Shown one piece after another: positions 39,806-48,981 of a stretch of DNA of 64,000 nt; position 1 is the stretch's first letter, and every line of letters starts with the position of its first letter. Source of the stretch: Trichomonas vaginalis G3 (Eukaryota > Parabasalia > Trichomonadida > Trichomonadidae); contig NC_067206.1 in assembly GCF_026262505.1 (NCBI RefSeq), positions 24,753,896-24,817,895 of the forward strand. Reading direction: 5' to 3'. Both the position numbers and the translations under genes were made by a program. The notes beneath the pieces were generated by a model that ran no database searches, was not told the origin of the DNA, and saw only the letters and a program-made list of their open reading frames with translations.

Positions 39806-40654
39806 TTATATTTTTACCGTTCGATAGTAGTTGTATATGAAACTAAGTTCTAAGTAAAACGCATGGTATAATGGAACTATTCTCTTTCTTCCATCTGTTG
39901 TAAACCATACTTGAAAGTCTGAAATACTTCCACTCGGCGGTTCATATAGCTTTGTAGGTTTTTCGTAAAAGTCATTTGCCAAGCATAAAAAAGAGTTTTG
40001 TGCACCAGAAAATGAAGCATGAACTATAATAGCATCTGAGTCGAAAACATCTTTAAATAAATATGGTTCATCTCTTGCATATCGACTGTAAATATTTGCT
40101 AAAGGAAGTTCGACTTTCTGATTTAACATTCTTTGCAAATAATACCATGACATTGCAGTGAATTCTGTATATATTTGTTCGTCTTTATTTGGATTGTCTT
40201 CGTAGATTTGAAATGACACTTGTGAATTTTGTTTGTCATATACAATTCTCACATAAAGTGTGCTATTGGTATTTGCATATTCATCAGCATATTTTGCATA
40301 ACATGAGTTTATTTTATCTTCTATATTTTTTAACGCAGTCTGTAGAGAAGATGAAAGGTCAACTTGTATTAGCTCAATTTCTTCCCACATTTTTCGTTTC
40401 CCTTCAGATATATAATCTATATGAAACCTTACAATAAATGGAAAACTTTTATCTTCTACAGACACAAATTTTATTCTACGAAAGCCAACAGCTTTTGTGA
40501 CGGATGGGTCTCTTAACCATCTTAATGGGTAGTCAAAACGATAGCCTTCATGCTTTACGGTATCTGTCTCAAACTTTTGACCGACATTAGTAAAAAGTTC
40601 ATCTAATGGTTTAGTTGTAGCAACTCTTGAATTTTCTTTTTCTATTGGAAGCAT
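39806..40654 (-). CDS. Maverick part: unknown protein family A, copy 1
   Basis: 282 residues, mostly beta-strand by appearance. It is a paralogue of the plus-strand 47,427-48,287 gene: both start with a short MLxxEK leader, contain KPLD(E/Y)(L/I)FTN, and share KAxGFRR, HASFS, NSFLC, YEPPS and SDFQ(V/I)WFTT, ending in LELSFIYNY. Family unknown. Divergent from the fibre-like gene with only 18 bases between starts, so a virion surface or attachment role is possible by context. Confidence 0.6.
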   Translation of the reverse strand: MLPIEKENSRVATTKPLDELFTNVGQKFETDTVKHEGYRFDYPLRWLRDPSVTKAVGFRRIKFVSVEDKSFPFIVRFHIDYISEGKRKMWEEIELIQVDLSSSLQTALKNIEDKINSCYAKYADEYANTNSTLYVRIVYDKQNSQVSFQIYEDNPNKDEQIYTEFTAMSWYYLQRMLNQKVELPLANIYSRYARDEPYLFKDVFDSDAIIVHASFSGAQNSFLCLANDFYEKPTKLYEPPSGSISDFQVWFTTDGRKRIVPLYHAFYLELSFIYNYYRTVKI

Positions 40655-40672
40655 ATTTTATCTAGAATAAAA
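40655..40672. promoter_or_regulatory. 18-base bidirectional promoter
   Basis: ATTTTATCTAGAATAAAA is all that separates the start codons of two divergent genes. It resembles the 18-base spacer at 56,809-56,826. Confidence 0.6.
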
Positions 40673-42253
40673 ATGTCAAATGAAACAGCGTCTATGAGAG
40701 AAATACAACACAACCGACAACTCATTTTGCAAGCTCTAAATAAGAACACAACAAACTTTTCAAACTATTCTAAGATATCTGAGTCATTGAAAGAAGGAAA
40801 CTTAAAACTGACAATGAACCCAATGACAGATGAGTTTCTGTTTCAAGACAGTAAGAACCATACTGTCTGTGTAAATCCAACAAAAGGAACTTTAAACGAG
40901 AAACCTATAAAAGAACTTCTTTTGAAAGCAGATGTTGACAACAAAGCTGACAAAGAGTATGTCATTGAAAAAGTTCAAGAAGAACATGACAGAGCAGATG
41001 CAACATATGCAACAAAAGAACATACTCATCCTGAACTAGCAGACAAAACATATGTTGACAATAAAATGTCAAGTGAAGTGACAAGAGCTGAAAACGAATA
41101 TTCTAAAAAGACTCATATACATACCATTGCAAATATTACAAACTTACAAGAAACCTTAAACAGGAAAAGTGACGTTGGACATACACATACCATTGCAAAT
41201 ATTACAAACTTACAAGAAACCTTAAACAGGAAAAGTGACGTTGGACATACACATACCATTGCAAATATTACAAACTTACAAGAAACCTTAAACAGGAAAA
41301 GTGACGTTGGACATACACATTCTATATCTGAAATAACAGACTTAAACGTTAGCCTTGAAAAGAAAGCAGATAAAACATATGTCAACAGTGAGTTAGAGGA
41401 GAAAGTAGATAGGGGTTGTGTGGCTAGTGCGTTAGTGAAGAAGGCAGATAAGGAATATGTGGATGAAAAAGATGAAGAAATTAAAAAAATGGTTGAATGG
41501 TACCATGAACGGACATCGAAGATTTTAAAAACGAAAGCTGATACAGGATGGGTTTCAGGGTGTTTAGACCTTAAAGCTGACAAGAACCATACACATACAA
41601 GTTTTACAACTGTTAGAGCAGATGATATAATATTGAACTTTGACCTTGGTTCAAGTGCACCTTTAGAGAATCCAAGCACTAGTGTAAAAGATACTCTTAA
41701 CATTTTAGATAAGAGTTGCAGGAATATTGAAGATCATGCCAGAAACTTTGAAGCATATGAACTACCAACAATGTTAGATAAAAAAGCTGACAAAACAGAG
41801 CTTCAAACATTAAAGACAGAAATACTTCAAACACTATATCCTATAGGCTCTATTTACACGTCAATGAACTCTACCAGACCAGCAACAGTTTTAGGTTTTG
41901 GTGAATGGAAGCAGATTGTAGACAAATTCTTATACTGTGCTAGATATTCAAAGACGGCAGGAGGTTCGAAGAAAATTACTGAAGCAAACCTTCCACCGCA
42001 CACTCATACAGGAACTACAAACTTTTCTGGTGACCATATCCACTCATTAAGAGACCATCCATTATACAACTCAGAATATTATGCTGGCTATGACGTTTTA
42101 TCTCCAGATTATAACCATTCAGCAAAAAAGACTTTTCGACAAACTGAACCAGGAGGAAACCACCAACATACTTTTACAACAAATCCAACAGGCTTGGGTA
42201 AAGATTATATGCCACCATTTATAACTCTATTCGCATGGTATCGTTATGCTTAG
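40673..42253 (+). CDS. Maverick part: phage-tail-fibre-like protein
   Basis: 526 residues. Shaft: repeated KADKTYVD/KADKEYVD and a 22-residue unit with ITNLQETLNRKSDVGHTHT present three times in a row, as in trimeric phage fibre shafts. Head: YPIGSIYTSMNSTRPATVLG followed by GEWKQI, then LPPHTHTG, HIHS, HQHT and the C-terminal PPFITLFAWYRYA. This is the layout of tailed-phage receptor-binding/collar-like domains (YPVGSIYxS, LFGGTWEQI, HTH motifs, MPPYLTVYxWxRTA). His-x-His motifs in such fibres bind metal. A host-attachment fibre for the element's virion is the natural reading. The frame looks whole. Confidence 0.8.
   Translation: MSNETASMREIQHNRQLILQALNKNTTNFSNYSKISESLKEGNLKLTMNPMTDEFLFQDSKNHTVCVNPTKGTLNEKPIKELLLKADVDNKADKEYVIEKVQEEHDRADATYATKEHTHPELADKTYVDNKMSSEVTRAENEYSKKTHIHTIANITNLQETLNRKSDVGHTHTIANITNLQETLNRKSDVGHTHTIANITNLQETLNRKSDVGHTHSISEITDLNVSLEKKADKTYVNSELEEKVDRGCVASALVKKADKEYVDEKDEEIKKMVEWYHERTSKILKTKADTGWVSGCLDLKADKNHTHTSFTTVRADDIILNFDLGSSAPLENPSTSVKDTLNILDKSCRNIEDHARNFEAYELPTMLDKKADKTELQTLKTEILQTLYPIGSIYTSMNSTRPATVLGFGEWKQIVDKFLYCARYSKTAGGSKKITEANLPPHTHTGTTNFSGDHIHSLRDHPLYNSEYYAGYDVLSPDYNHSAKKTFRQTEPGGNHQHTFTTNPTGLGKDYMPPFITLFAWYRYA
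41117..41314 (+). repeat. Three tandem 66-base repeats in the fibre gene
   Basis: ACCATTGCAAATATTACAAA starts at 41,123, 41,189 and 41,255; the three units are identical over their shared length by eye, so the expansion is recent. Each encodes one 22-residue shaft unit. Confidence 0.9.
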
Positions 42254-43210
42254 TCGTCATGTTCCACTTCTTTAGCATATTCGTCAGGAGTTGTCTTATA
42301 TTTGTTAGGAACTGTTTTTGAAAGTATACCACCTTGAACTTTGACAAGTTTGAAACGAGGTCTGACAATAGTAGTTTTATCTTCTGCTCGCAGTCTGTAC
42401 ATTTTGCCATGTTTGCCTAAAACTTCATAATATTCTCTTGTATACTTTCTTCTATTTTTACGAACACGAATGTGAGTACCTGTCGGGTTCCCATTGTTGT
42501 CATAGTCAATAGTATTTTCATATGGGTCGCGTTTAGGTATTTCTATTTTTACTTTGTCACCTTTCTGAAGTTTGAAGCCTGGCATTCTTTCTTGTTTGTC
42601 TCTTTTGACTAAACTATTAAATATATAGTCTTTCTCTAAGTCGGGGTTGTTTTTCATTTCTTCAGGGGAGTGGTTTTCCCAAACCTTTTTGTTTACGGCT
42701 ATTGTAAATATTTAAAACTTGTCTCATCTTTGCCATGGAGAAGTGTCTGTACTTGTCGTCATATGACATTTCATCTACCTCACCACCTTGTGGTTGATTT
42801 AAGTCTCTTAAGATTTTTATACAACTGTCAATGACACCAAGAGCAGAATGGTTTTGGTCGACAATGAAATATTGGTTTACATTTTTTGAACGCAGATAGT
42901 TTTTTACATCATCTGATTTGAAAGAACTTTCACAGTCAGATGTCAGTTTTGTTGGATGGTATTTGTCAACGAATATTGTCAAAGCAGTTTTCACATCTAA
43001 AATATTTTTGGACCATAATGGTATGGCTTCACAGTATCTTGTGTTTTGACCAACAAATATTAGCCAGTATGGTGGTCCATCTTCTCTATACCTCGGAATG
43101 TTTTCCAAGATATCCATAAACCAAGCATTTGGTGTTGAACTAAAGATTTTTACCATGAGTGCTTTCTTTGTTGCTTTAGAAACATAGGGGTCCTTGTTTG
43201 GATTCGTCAT
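42250..43210 (-). pseudogene. Maverick part: retroviral-type integrase region
   Basis: The upstream part carries an rve-type integrase core: AWFMDILENIPRY (first Asp), LIFVGQNTRYCEAIPLW, LTSDCESSF (second Asp) and a Glu-bearing helix region further on. The downstream part is basic, with KLQKGDKVKIEIPKR and RRKYTREYYEVLGKHG, like the C-terminal SH3/chromo-type part of Polinton integrases. This is the enzyme that inserts Mavericks and is a family hallmark. The region looks interrupted and is treated as a fossil. Confidence 0.75.
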
Positions 43211-43227
43211 TTTTTAACCCATAAGAA
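43211..43227. promoter_or_regulatory. 17-base bidirectional promoter
   Basis: TTTTTAACCCATAAGAA is the whole spacer between the integrase (minus) and the next gene (plus). Confidence 0.5.
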
Positions 43228-43626
43228 ATGGGTTTATTTGGCGCATTAGCAGGAGTCGCATCTAGATTTTTGCCAGCAGTGGGAATAATAGCCAGAGGTG
43301 TATTTGGAGTTGGAAGGAAGATTTTGAGTACTTTAGGTATACTGAAAGAGAAAGCACAACCTATTATACAAACTGTACAGAAAGGTTGGGATGTAGCACG
43401 AGATGCAGCAAATCTTATTCCAAATCCTGAAACAAGAGGAAAAGTTCAAGGATGGATGGACAATGTAGGAAGACAAGCAGGAAACTACTATAACAAAGCA
43501 AATGACTACTATAACCAAGCAGGCCACTATATGGACCAAGGTGAAAGATTCTTTAACAGAGGATATAACCATGCACAACAGTGGGTAAACAACAACAACC
43601 TCAACCATCAAACGTGGTGTATGTAA
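43228..43626 (+). CDS. Maverick part: second amphipathic pVI-like protein
   Basis: 132 residues. MGLFGALAGVASRFLPAVGI is a hydrophobic amphipathic helix, followed by KAQPIIQTVQKGWDVARDAA and a Tyr/Asn/Gln-rich tail with AGNYYNKANDYYNQAGHY. It shares the MGxFG start with the protein at 39,559. A minor capsid or membrane-lytic role of the pVI type is plausible; not proven. Confidence 0.5.
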   Translation: MGLFGALAGVASRFLPAVGIIARGVFGVGRKILSTLGILKEKAQPIIQTVQKGWDVARDAANLIPNPETRGKVQGWMDNVGRQAGNYYNKANDYYNQAGHYMDQGERFFNRGYNHAQQWVNNNNLNHQTWCM

Positions 43627-43975
43627 AATTTTTTACTGAGATGAAATGAACAATACAGCTTTGAGACAAATGGGCTCAAGATGGATTTGTCGGCTTCCAG
43701 CAGTTACACAACCACGTGTTTGTCAAGTTCTTATACCTCAGGAAGTTTTAGACCGACTTAAAAACCTCAACAACCAGTTGAAAAAAACCAAACTAAAATT
43801 TTTTACTGAGATGAAATGAACAATGCAGCTTTAGACAGAATAGGTCATGGAAGACCACCTTTTAAAACGTGTTTGTCAAGTTTTTCATATACTCAGGAAG
43901 TTTTAGACCGACTTAAAAAACCTAAACAACCAGTTGAAAACAAACCAAACTAAAATTTTTTACTGAGATGAAATG
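43625..43975 (+). repeat. Tandem repeats with shared ATTTTTTACTGAGATGAAATG leader
   Basis: AATTTTTTACTGAGATGAAA occurs at about 43,627, 43,795 and 43,954, each time running into an ATG. The first two copies are followed by related short frames that begin MNNxAL and share QEVLDRLK. So a small gene with its leader was duplicated about every 160 bases. Products, if any, would be 45-57 residues; unknown. Confidence 0.6.
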
Positions 43976-44328
43976 ACCGAAGAAGTTGAAACGGTAGATT
44001 TACACCACAAACAAAAAGTTCAGAACCATTGTCAAAACCTGTCAAAGAACTTACAGATGAAGAGAAAAATTCAATAATAGAAAGTGCTAGGTCTGGAAAT
44101 ACAAACCCTAACTACAAAGTCACTTTTCATAAAATGGACGGCAAGTATCTCAAAAAAGAAACAGACTCTCACAAATAAAATATTGAAGTCTGAAGGAGTT
44201 TATGAGACAACAGATGGAAAAGTTTACTTCACTGACCAACAGTTCATTATAGAAATCTCATTGACTTAGAGTCGAAATATTCTAAACTTTACAACAAACA
44301 CAAAAAGTTGAAAGGAAAACAAAAACAA
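43976..44328 (+). other. Maverick stretch without a clear gene
   Basis: A Lys-rich 61-codon frame (44,084-44,269) and other short frames are open, but no family pattern is visible. Probably decayed coding sequence. Confidence 0.4.
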
Positions 44329-44553
44329 ATGGCATATGATATTTATGAAGATGTTGACGACACAACTGTTCCAGCAAGTGAGGTAAAGTCAGAGGAACCG
44401 AAAAGTGACGAAAAACCAATAGAAGAAGGGAAGCCAAAAACTGAAGATAAACCAAAACCAAAGTTTAGTTTGGAGACTAAACCAAGTCAACCTTCATTAG
44501 CTGGTATGGGTTGGCGTCAAAGACTTATGGCAGCGGGCGGTTATGTAAAGTAA
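44329..44553 (+). CDS. Maverick part: small acidic/Lys-Pro-rich protein
   Basis: 74 residues from MAYDIYEDVDDTT. Charged, low-complexity (SEEPKSDEKPIEEGKPK), then a hydrophobic-basic end LAGMGWRQRLMAAGGYVK. Not recognised. It lies just before the polymerase gene. Confidence 0.4.
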   Translation: MAYDIYEDVDDTTVPASEVKSEEPKSDEKPIEEGKPKTEDKPKPKFSLETKPSQPSLAGMGWRQRLMAAGGYVK

Positions 44554-44583
44554 AGAAAAAAACATTTTTTTATTTTTATAAAA

Positions 44584-46737
44584 ATGCCCCCACATAGAAT
44601 GGACAGAAGGTCTGCTAGAATAAAAGCAGAGTTAGAAAGATATGGCTGGAGAGTTTCGAAGAAGTTTAAATATAGGAAGGGAAGACCCATAAAAGTCTAT
44701 GACAAACTGTCTGGTCTTCGCTACGAAATGGAATTGGAAACAGCACGCGCCAATTATCCAAACAGACTAGAGAGGTTAGAAGAAGAGCGTCTTATGAACA
44801 TGCCTTTCGATGTTAGTGAGCCTCAAGTTGAAGGACACGACGGCTTTGCCAGATTCTACTGGAAACATGACGAACAATTGCATCCTTTGAGAAGGAAAAA
44901 AGGAAAAGGTGAAGACGCACATGCTCCCATGGAAAGAACAAGATATGCATATGAAAAGTATCGTGAGGTTCGAAGTAAAATTACATCTGGGCGAACCTTT
45001 ACAGTAAACTTTGACGAAGGAAAGAACAAAGAAGGCTTCATGGGAGTACTTGCTGCAATTCAAGACGGAAATAAGAAAGGATACAATCTCAGACTAACCG
45101 TAACAGATTTAGATGGTCATATTTACTATGCACATGGCAATGTCACAACAGCCGCACAACTTCTTGACGCTTTCAAGACTACAAAGAGAGAACAAATGGT
45201 TGACTCCGACTCAGACATTTTGAATGCAATTGAAGGAATTGCAAGCGTGAAGTTTGAATGGTATCAACCCAACCCTCAAGCAGTCAGACAACATGCTGGA
45301 TACTTCCCGTTCAGAAATAAGTCTGACATTAACTTAACAAGGTATGGAATTTTCAATTCAATTGAAACAATTGTCAATGAACCTTGTATTCTTACATGTC
45401 TCAGGAACTCAGGTCTTGTTACAGATGAGAAAATGAAGTATCTTGAGTCATGTGTGAAAACAAGGTACATTCTTAGAAGTCAATTGTCAAAAATTGCACC
45501 GTTGGCAAATGTGAATATCCGAGTCAACATTCCGACAGCTAAAGGTTTTTCACATGACGACTATGTTGTTGACAAAGACTTACCATGGTTGAAGATTGTA
45601 CTCATCCACAACCACTTCATGTTGAACGAAAGTCTTACAAACCCATTGTTCGGAAAGAGCAAGTGCAACATTGTCAGAGCTGTTAACATTCTTTTCGAGA
45701 AAGGTTTGTTGGAACCAATTCCAGATGACAAGCTGACAGAAACTTTTGTACCAAAAGACGAAACAAACTTTTCATTGTTGGTAAGACCAAAAGTTGTTCC
45801 AGACAAAGTTCTAGCACAAAAGAAGTACACAGTTCCAAAAGGAGTTGGATTGTTCGGATACCAACCTGAACCAGAAGAACTTCCAATGAGGTTGCAAGAA
45901 CTTCAAGATGCTATAAACAAACTCCCATTGAGGCATCCAATCGACGTCAAATTGTATTGGAGGGCATCAGAGTTAGGTCAGAAGGTTTTATATGAAACAG
46001 GTTGCTTTGACGATGTTTATGAGATAACAGGAGGAGTTTCTCAAAAGATAAGAGACTCGCTTGAATTTCCACGAACTGGGCCAATAGGATGCGACAAGTT
46101 CGACTCATATGAAAAGATATACTATGTCGACCTTAACGCTGCGTACATGAGGTTTGTCCAATATATTCCAACTGGAATTCCAAACGAAAATGGCGAGTTC
46201 CCGGGAAGGAACTATACAGTTGGAAAAGTCATTCAACAACTATATGATATTAGGAAAGCTTCAAACCCCAAACTTGCAATGACACTAAAATTGCTTATGA
46301 ATTCGACATGGGGGTATTCCATTAAAAAACCTCAAAAGATGAAGAGTAAACACTATGAGAAGGTCGACAACTTTGTTGAAAGGTTTTCTCCTTTTGTTTT
46401 GAAGTACGAATTTACCGAAGGTCAAGGTGGCTTAGTAACCACATTAAAACCTATTGTCGAACATTGGTCCTATCCTCAGTTTGCAAAGGCAGTCCTTGAC
46501 AACTACAACAAATTCTTCTCAGAGGTTAAATCCAAAGTTGTGGTATACTACGAGAACATCGATGCACTCATGACGAACGAAGAAGGCTATAACAAACTCA
46601 TTGAAATGGGTATGGTCGGTGAAAAGATGGGCTGTTTTAAGCTAGATAAGGTATTTTCCGAAGTTCATGTTCTCTCCAAGCGTAAGTACTGGGCCATACT
46701 TGAAGACGGCACAGAAATAAAACATTGCATGAAATAA
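44584..46737 (+). CDS. Maverick part: protein-primed DNA polymerase B
   Basis: 717 residues. The N-terminus is basic and helical. In the C-terminal half YYVDLNAAYMRFVQYIPTG is the family-B motif A type, and LKLLMNSTWGYSIKKP is motif B (K-x3-NS-x-YG-like). This polymerase, primed by a protein, gives Mavericks their self-synthesising name. Its 28-base leader, AACATTTTTTTATTTTTATA followed by AAAATG, is nearly identical to that of the helicase gene (55,146), pointing to shared regulation of replication genes. Treated as part of a fossil element. Confidence 0.8.
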   Translation: MPPHRMDRRSARIKAELERYGWRVSKKFKYRKGRPIKVYDKLSGLRYEMELETARANYPNRLERLEEERLMNMPFDVSEPQVEGHDGFARFYWKHDEQLHPLRRKKGKGEDAHAPMERTRYAYEKYREVRSKITSGRTFTVNFDEGKNKEGFMGVLAAIQDGNKKGYNLRLTVTDLDGHIYYAHGNVTTAAQLLDAFKTTKREQMVDSDSDILNAIEGIASVKFEWYQPNPQAVRQHAGYFPFRNKSDINLTRYGIFNSIETIVNEPCILTCLRNSGLVTDEKMKYLESCVKTRYILRSQLSKIAPLANVNIRVNIPTAKGFSHDDYVVDKDLPWLKIVLIHNHFMLNESLTNPLFGKSKCNIVRAVNILFEKGLLEPIPDDKLTETFVPKDETNFSLLVRPKVVPDKVLAQKKYTVPKGVGLFGYQPEPEELPMRLQELQDAINKLPLRHPIDVKLYWRASELGQKVLYETGCFDDVYEITGGVSQKIRDSLEFPRTGPIGCDKFDSYEKIYYVDLNAAYMRFVQYIPTGIPNENGEFPGRNYTVGKVIQQLYDIRKASNPKLAMTLKLLMNSTWGYSIKKPQKMKSKHYEKVDNFVERFSPFVLKYEFTEGQGGLVTTLKPIVEHWSYPQFAKAVLDNYNKFFSEVKSKVVVYYENIDALMTNEEGYNKLIEMGMVGEKMGCFKLDKVFSEVHVLSKRKYWAILEDGTEIKHCMK

Positions 46738-46805
46738 AACATTGCATGAAGTAAAACATTTTTTAAAACATTTTTTCAAAAAAACATTTTTTTATTTTAT
46801 TTGAA

Positions 46806-47390
46806 ATGTACGCTGAGTTTGTTGGAGAAGACCGTTGGGAAACTTGTTTGTTAGATGAGAAATATGAAATTCACTGTTGTGAGTCATTTGAAGTCAGAAA
46901 CAAAAAGACAAAAAGAGTTTTAAGCGAATGGGAGCAAAATAACGGATATGCTATGATGAAGATGGGTGGGAAACGCTATCTTAAACATGTTGTCATTGCA
47001 ACTCATTTTATACCGAATCCTAACAATTTACCTTTTGTAGACCATATAAACCATATAAGAAACGACAATAGACTTGAGAACTTGCGTTGGGTCACTCGTT
47101 CTGAAAACAGTAAGAACATAGGCAAATTTCGAGATATTGTATTCGAATTTGTCGACGAACTAGAAGATGAAACAATTGAAATTACAGACTATGGTAAGCA
47201 TACGTTTGAGTTTTACTACTATAGCGAAGAACAAGACTCTTTCTACTTTTATACCGGCGTAAACTATAGGAAATTACAAGTATATTTTACTAAGACGGGC
47301 TATGCTCATGTAAACGCTAGAGATACAGATGGAAAAAACGTTCGAATACTTCTTAACAAATTCAAGAAGCTATATGGCATACCATTTTAA
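46806..47390 (+). CDS. Maverick part: HNH endonuclease
   Basis: 194 residues. A NUMOD4-like start (WETCLLDEKYEIHCCESFEVRNKKTKRVL shortened here in citation to its pattern W-x(3)-L-x(4)-Y-E-I) leads to a clear HNH motif: LKHVVIATHFIPNPNN, FVDHINHIRNDNRLENLRWV. This is the homing-type HNH nuclease of phages and large DNA viruses. It follows the polymerase gene, a common site for such freestanding nucleases. The leader AAAACATTTTTTTATTTTAT is the replication-type promoter. Confidence 0.85.
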   Translation: MYAEFVGEDRWETCLLDEKYEIHCCESFEVRNKKTKRVLSEWEQNNGYAMMKMGGKRYLKHVVIATHFIPNPNNLPFVDHINHIRNDNRLENLRWVTRSENSKNIGKFRDIVFEFVDELEDETIEITDYGKHTFEFYYYSEEQDSFYFYTGVNYRKLQVYFTKTGYAHVNARDTDGKNVRILLNKFKKLYGIPF

Positions 47391-47426
47391 AACGTTTTTA
47401 AAACAGTATATTTTTACATATATAAA

Positions 47427-48287
47427 ATGCTTCAGGTTGAAAAACAAAGAACAAAAGTAGCAGATACAAAACCGTTAGACTATATCTTCACAAATGCTGG
47501 TAGGACTATTTCAGATGAAGAAATTTCATCCGAGCATACAGGTTTGACTATCCAATTCGTTGGCTTCAAAAGTCCTTCAGATGCAAAGGCAATAGGATTT
47601 AGAAGAGTTTTGTTTTCAAATAGAACGAACGCGTTTATGTTCGCAGTATATTTTCATGGTCAGTATAAAGGTTCTGATGGTCTAATAGAAAAATTTGATG
47701 AAATGAAAATCTTTACAATTCGTTCAGACGAAAGTCTTGAAAAAACTCTAAATGACTTTCAAACTCAAATAAACAAATACTACTGGGAATTTCAAGAAAA
47801 ATACCACTCTTTACTAAATGGAACATACTATCTGAAACTAGAATACGACAAGATGAATTCCACAGTTTCATTTCAAAAGATTGAAATTAACCCTCCAAGA
47901 GATACAGAGTTTTTATATTGGGGAGTAGACAAACGTTCTTGGGCACAATTTCTTCGGTTACTAAACCAGAACGAACCATTGCCACCAGATGGTCCATTTA
48001 AATTTATACTCCCACCAACAGATTTGACAGTTTATAGAAACGTGTTCGACCCTCAAAATGTCATGTGTCATGCAAGTTTCAGTTCAAGCAACAACAGTTT
48101 TCTATGTATCGGTAAGGACTTTTATGACTTTGCTTCTAAATTCTACGAACCACCTAGTAACAGTTTCTCTGACTTTCAAATTTGGTTCACAACAAACGGT
48201 GTGCAGCATATAATACCATTGTACTATGACTTTTATCTCGAATTGTCTTTCATATACAACTACGGAAAAGTGCTGAAAAAGTACTGA
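47427..48287 (+). CDS. Maverick part: unknown protein family A, copy 2
   Basis: 286 residues, paralogue of the minus-strand gene 39,806-40,654 (shared KPLDYIFTN, AIGFRRVLF, CHASFSSSNNSFLC, YEPPSNSFSDFQIWFTT, ELSFIYNY). Identity is low to moderate, so the pair is old. Leader ATATTTTTACATATATAAA resembles that of 39,559, a second promoter type. No fold or function recognised. Confidence 0.6.
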   Translation: MLQVEKQRTKVADTKPLDYIFTNAGRTISDEEISSEHTGLTIQFVGFKSPSDAKAIGFRRVLFSNRTNAFMFAVYFHGQYKGSDGLIEKFDEMKIFTIRSDESLEKTLNDFQTQINKYYWEFQEKYHSLLNGTYYLKLEYDKMNSTVSFQKIEINPPRDTEFLYWGVDKRSWAQFLRLLNQNEPLPPDGPFKFILPPTDLTVYRNVFDPQNVMCHASFSSSNNSFLCIGKDFYDFASKFYEPPSNSFSDFQIWFTTNGVQHIIPLYYDFYLELSFIYNYGKVLKKY

Positions 48288-48590
48288 AAAATATATTTTA
48301 GGTGAAGTGGTGAGATCTCACCTGTTTTCTCACCTGTTTTTTCACCCTCTTGAATTTTCATGAATTTTGTGCTGAATTCGACAAAAATATATTTTAGGTG
48401 AAAAAAGAGGTCGAGCCACTTTGGCTCCACCGTAGAAAACACACAAAACTCGTTCATTTTGTTGTTCCCGGACCAAAAAATATATTTTAGGTGAAGTGGT
48501 GAGATCTCACCTGTTTTCTCACCTCTTTTCTCACCCGTTGAATTTTCATGAATTTCCTTAAGATAAAAAATATATTTTAGTTTTTTTTTA
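48288..48590 (+). repeat. Left array of ATATATTTTAGGTGAA / GTGAGATCTCAC repeats
   Basis: AAAATATATTTTAGGTGAAG with the palindrome GTGAGATCTCAC and CACCTGTTTTCTCACC occurs at 48,288 and 48,478; a part copy lies at 48,385, and a last ATATATTTTAG at about 48,570. The same sequence occurs in inverted orientation at 49,540-49,880. Confidence 0.8.
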
Positions 48591-48623
48591 AAAAAAATAT
48601 TTTTTTATTTTTATTGCAAGAAC

Positions 48624-48938
48624 ATGTTAGCAACAACTTCACCAAACTCGTTAGTCATGAACCCAACATCTATGTTAGTAGAAATGAAAAGCTTCATTCC
48701 TTCTTCATATACTTTCGAAACAACAATCCAGAAGATAAAGCAGGAACTTCTCCAAGGAGATTTAGATTGCACTGCAAAAGATGAAACAAATGAAGAATAT
48801 CTTTATGAAATGCAGGATATTATTGACCATCTACCTAAACTTCCTGAAATCCAACAACAAAAGCTTACTATTCCAGAATTCGATGAAATAGAAGTCAAAG
48901 CAACTGACTCAGTAGAAACCAAAGAAGTTCATACGTAA
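48624..48938 (+). CDS. Maverick cargo: unknown 104-residue protein
   Basis: Thr/Ser-rich start, then helical and acidic (FETTIQKIKQELLQGDLD, DIIDHLPKLPEIQQQKL). Not recognised. First gene of the block bracketed by inverted repeats. Confidence 0.4.
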   Translation: MLATTSPNSLVMNPTSMLVEMKSFIPSSYTFETTIQKIKQELLQGDLDCTAKDETNEEYLYEMQDIIDHLPKLPEIQQQKLTIPEFDEIEVKATDSVETKEVHT

Positions 48939-48981
48939 GGTAAACTATGAGTTTCTTGGATTTCATTGCAACCACAAAGTT

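Noticed and set aside
41113-41703. 196-codon minus-strand frame with repeats
   Set aside because: Antisense of the 66-base repeats of the fibre gene.
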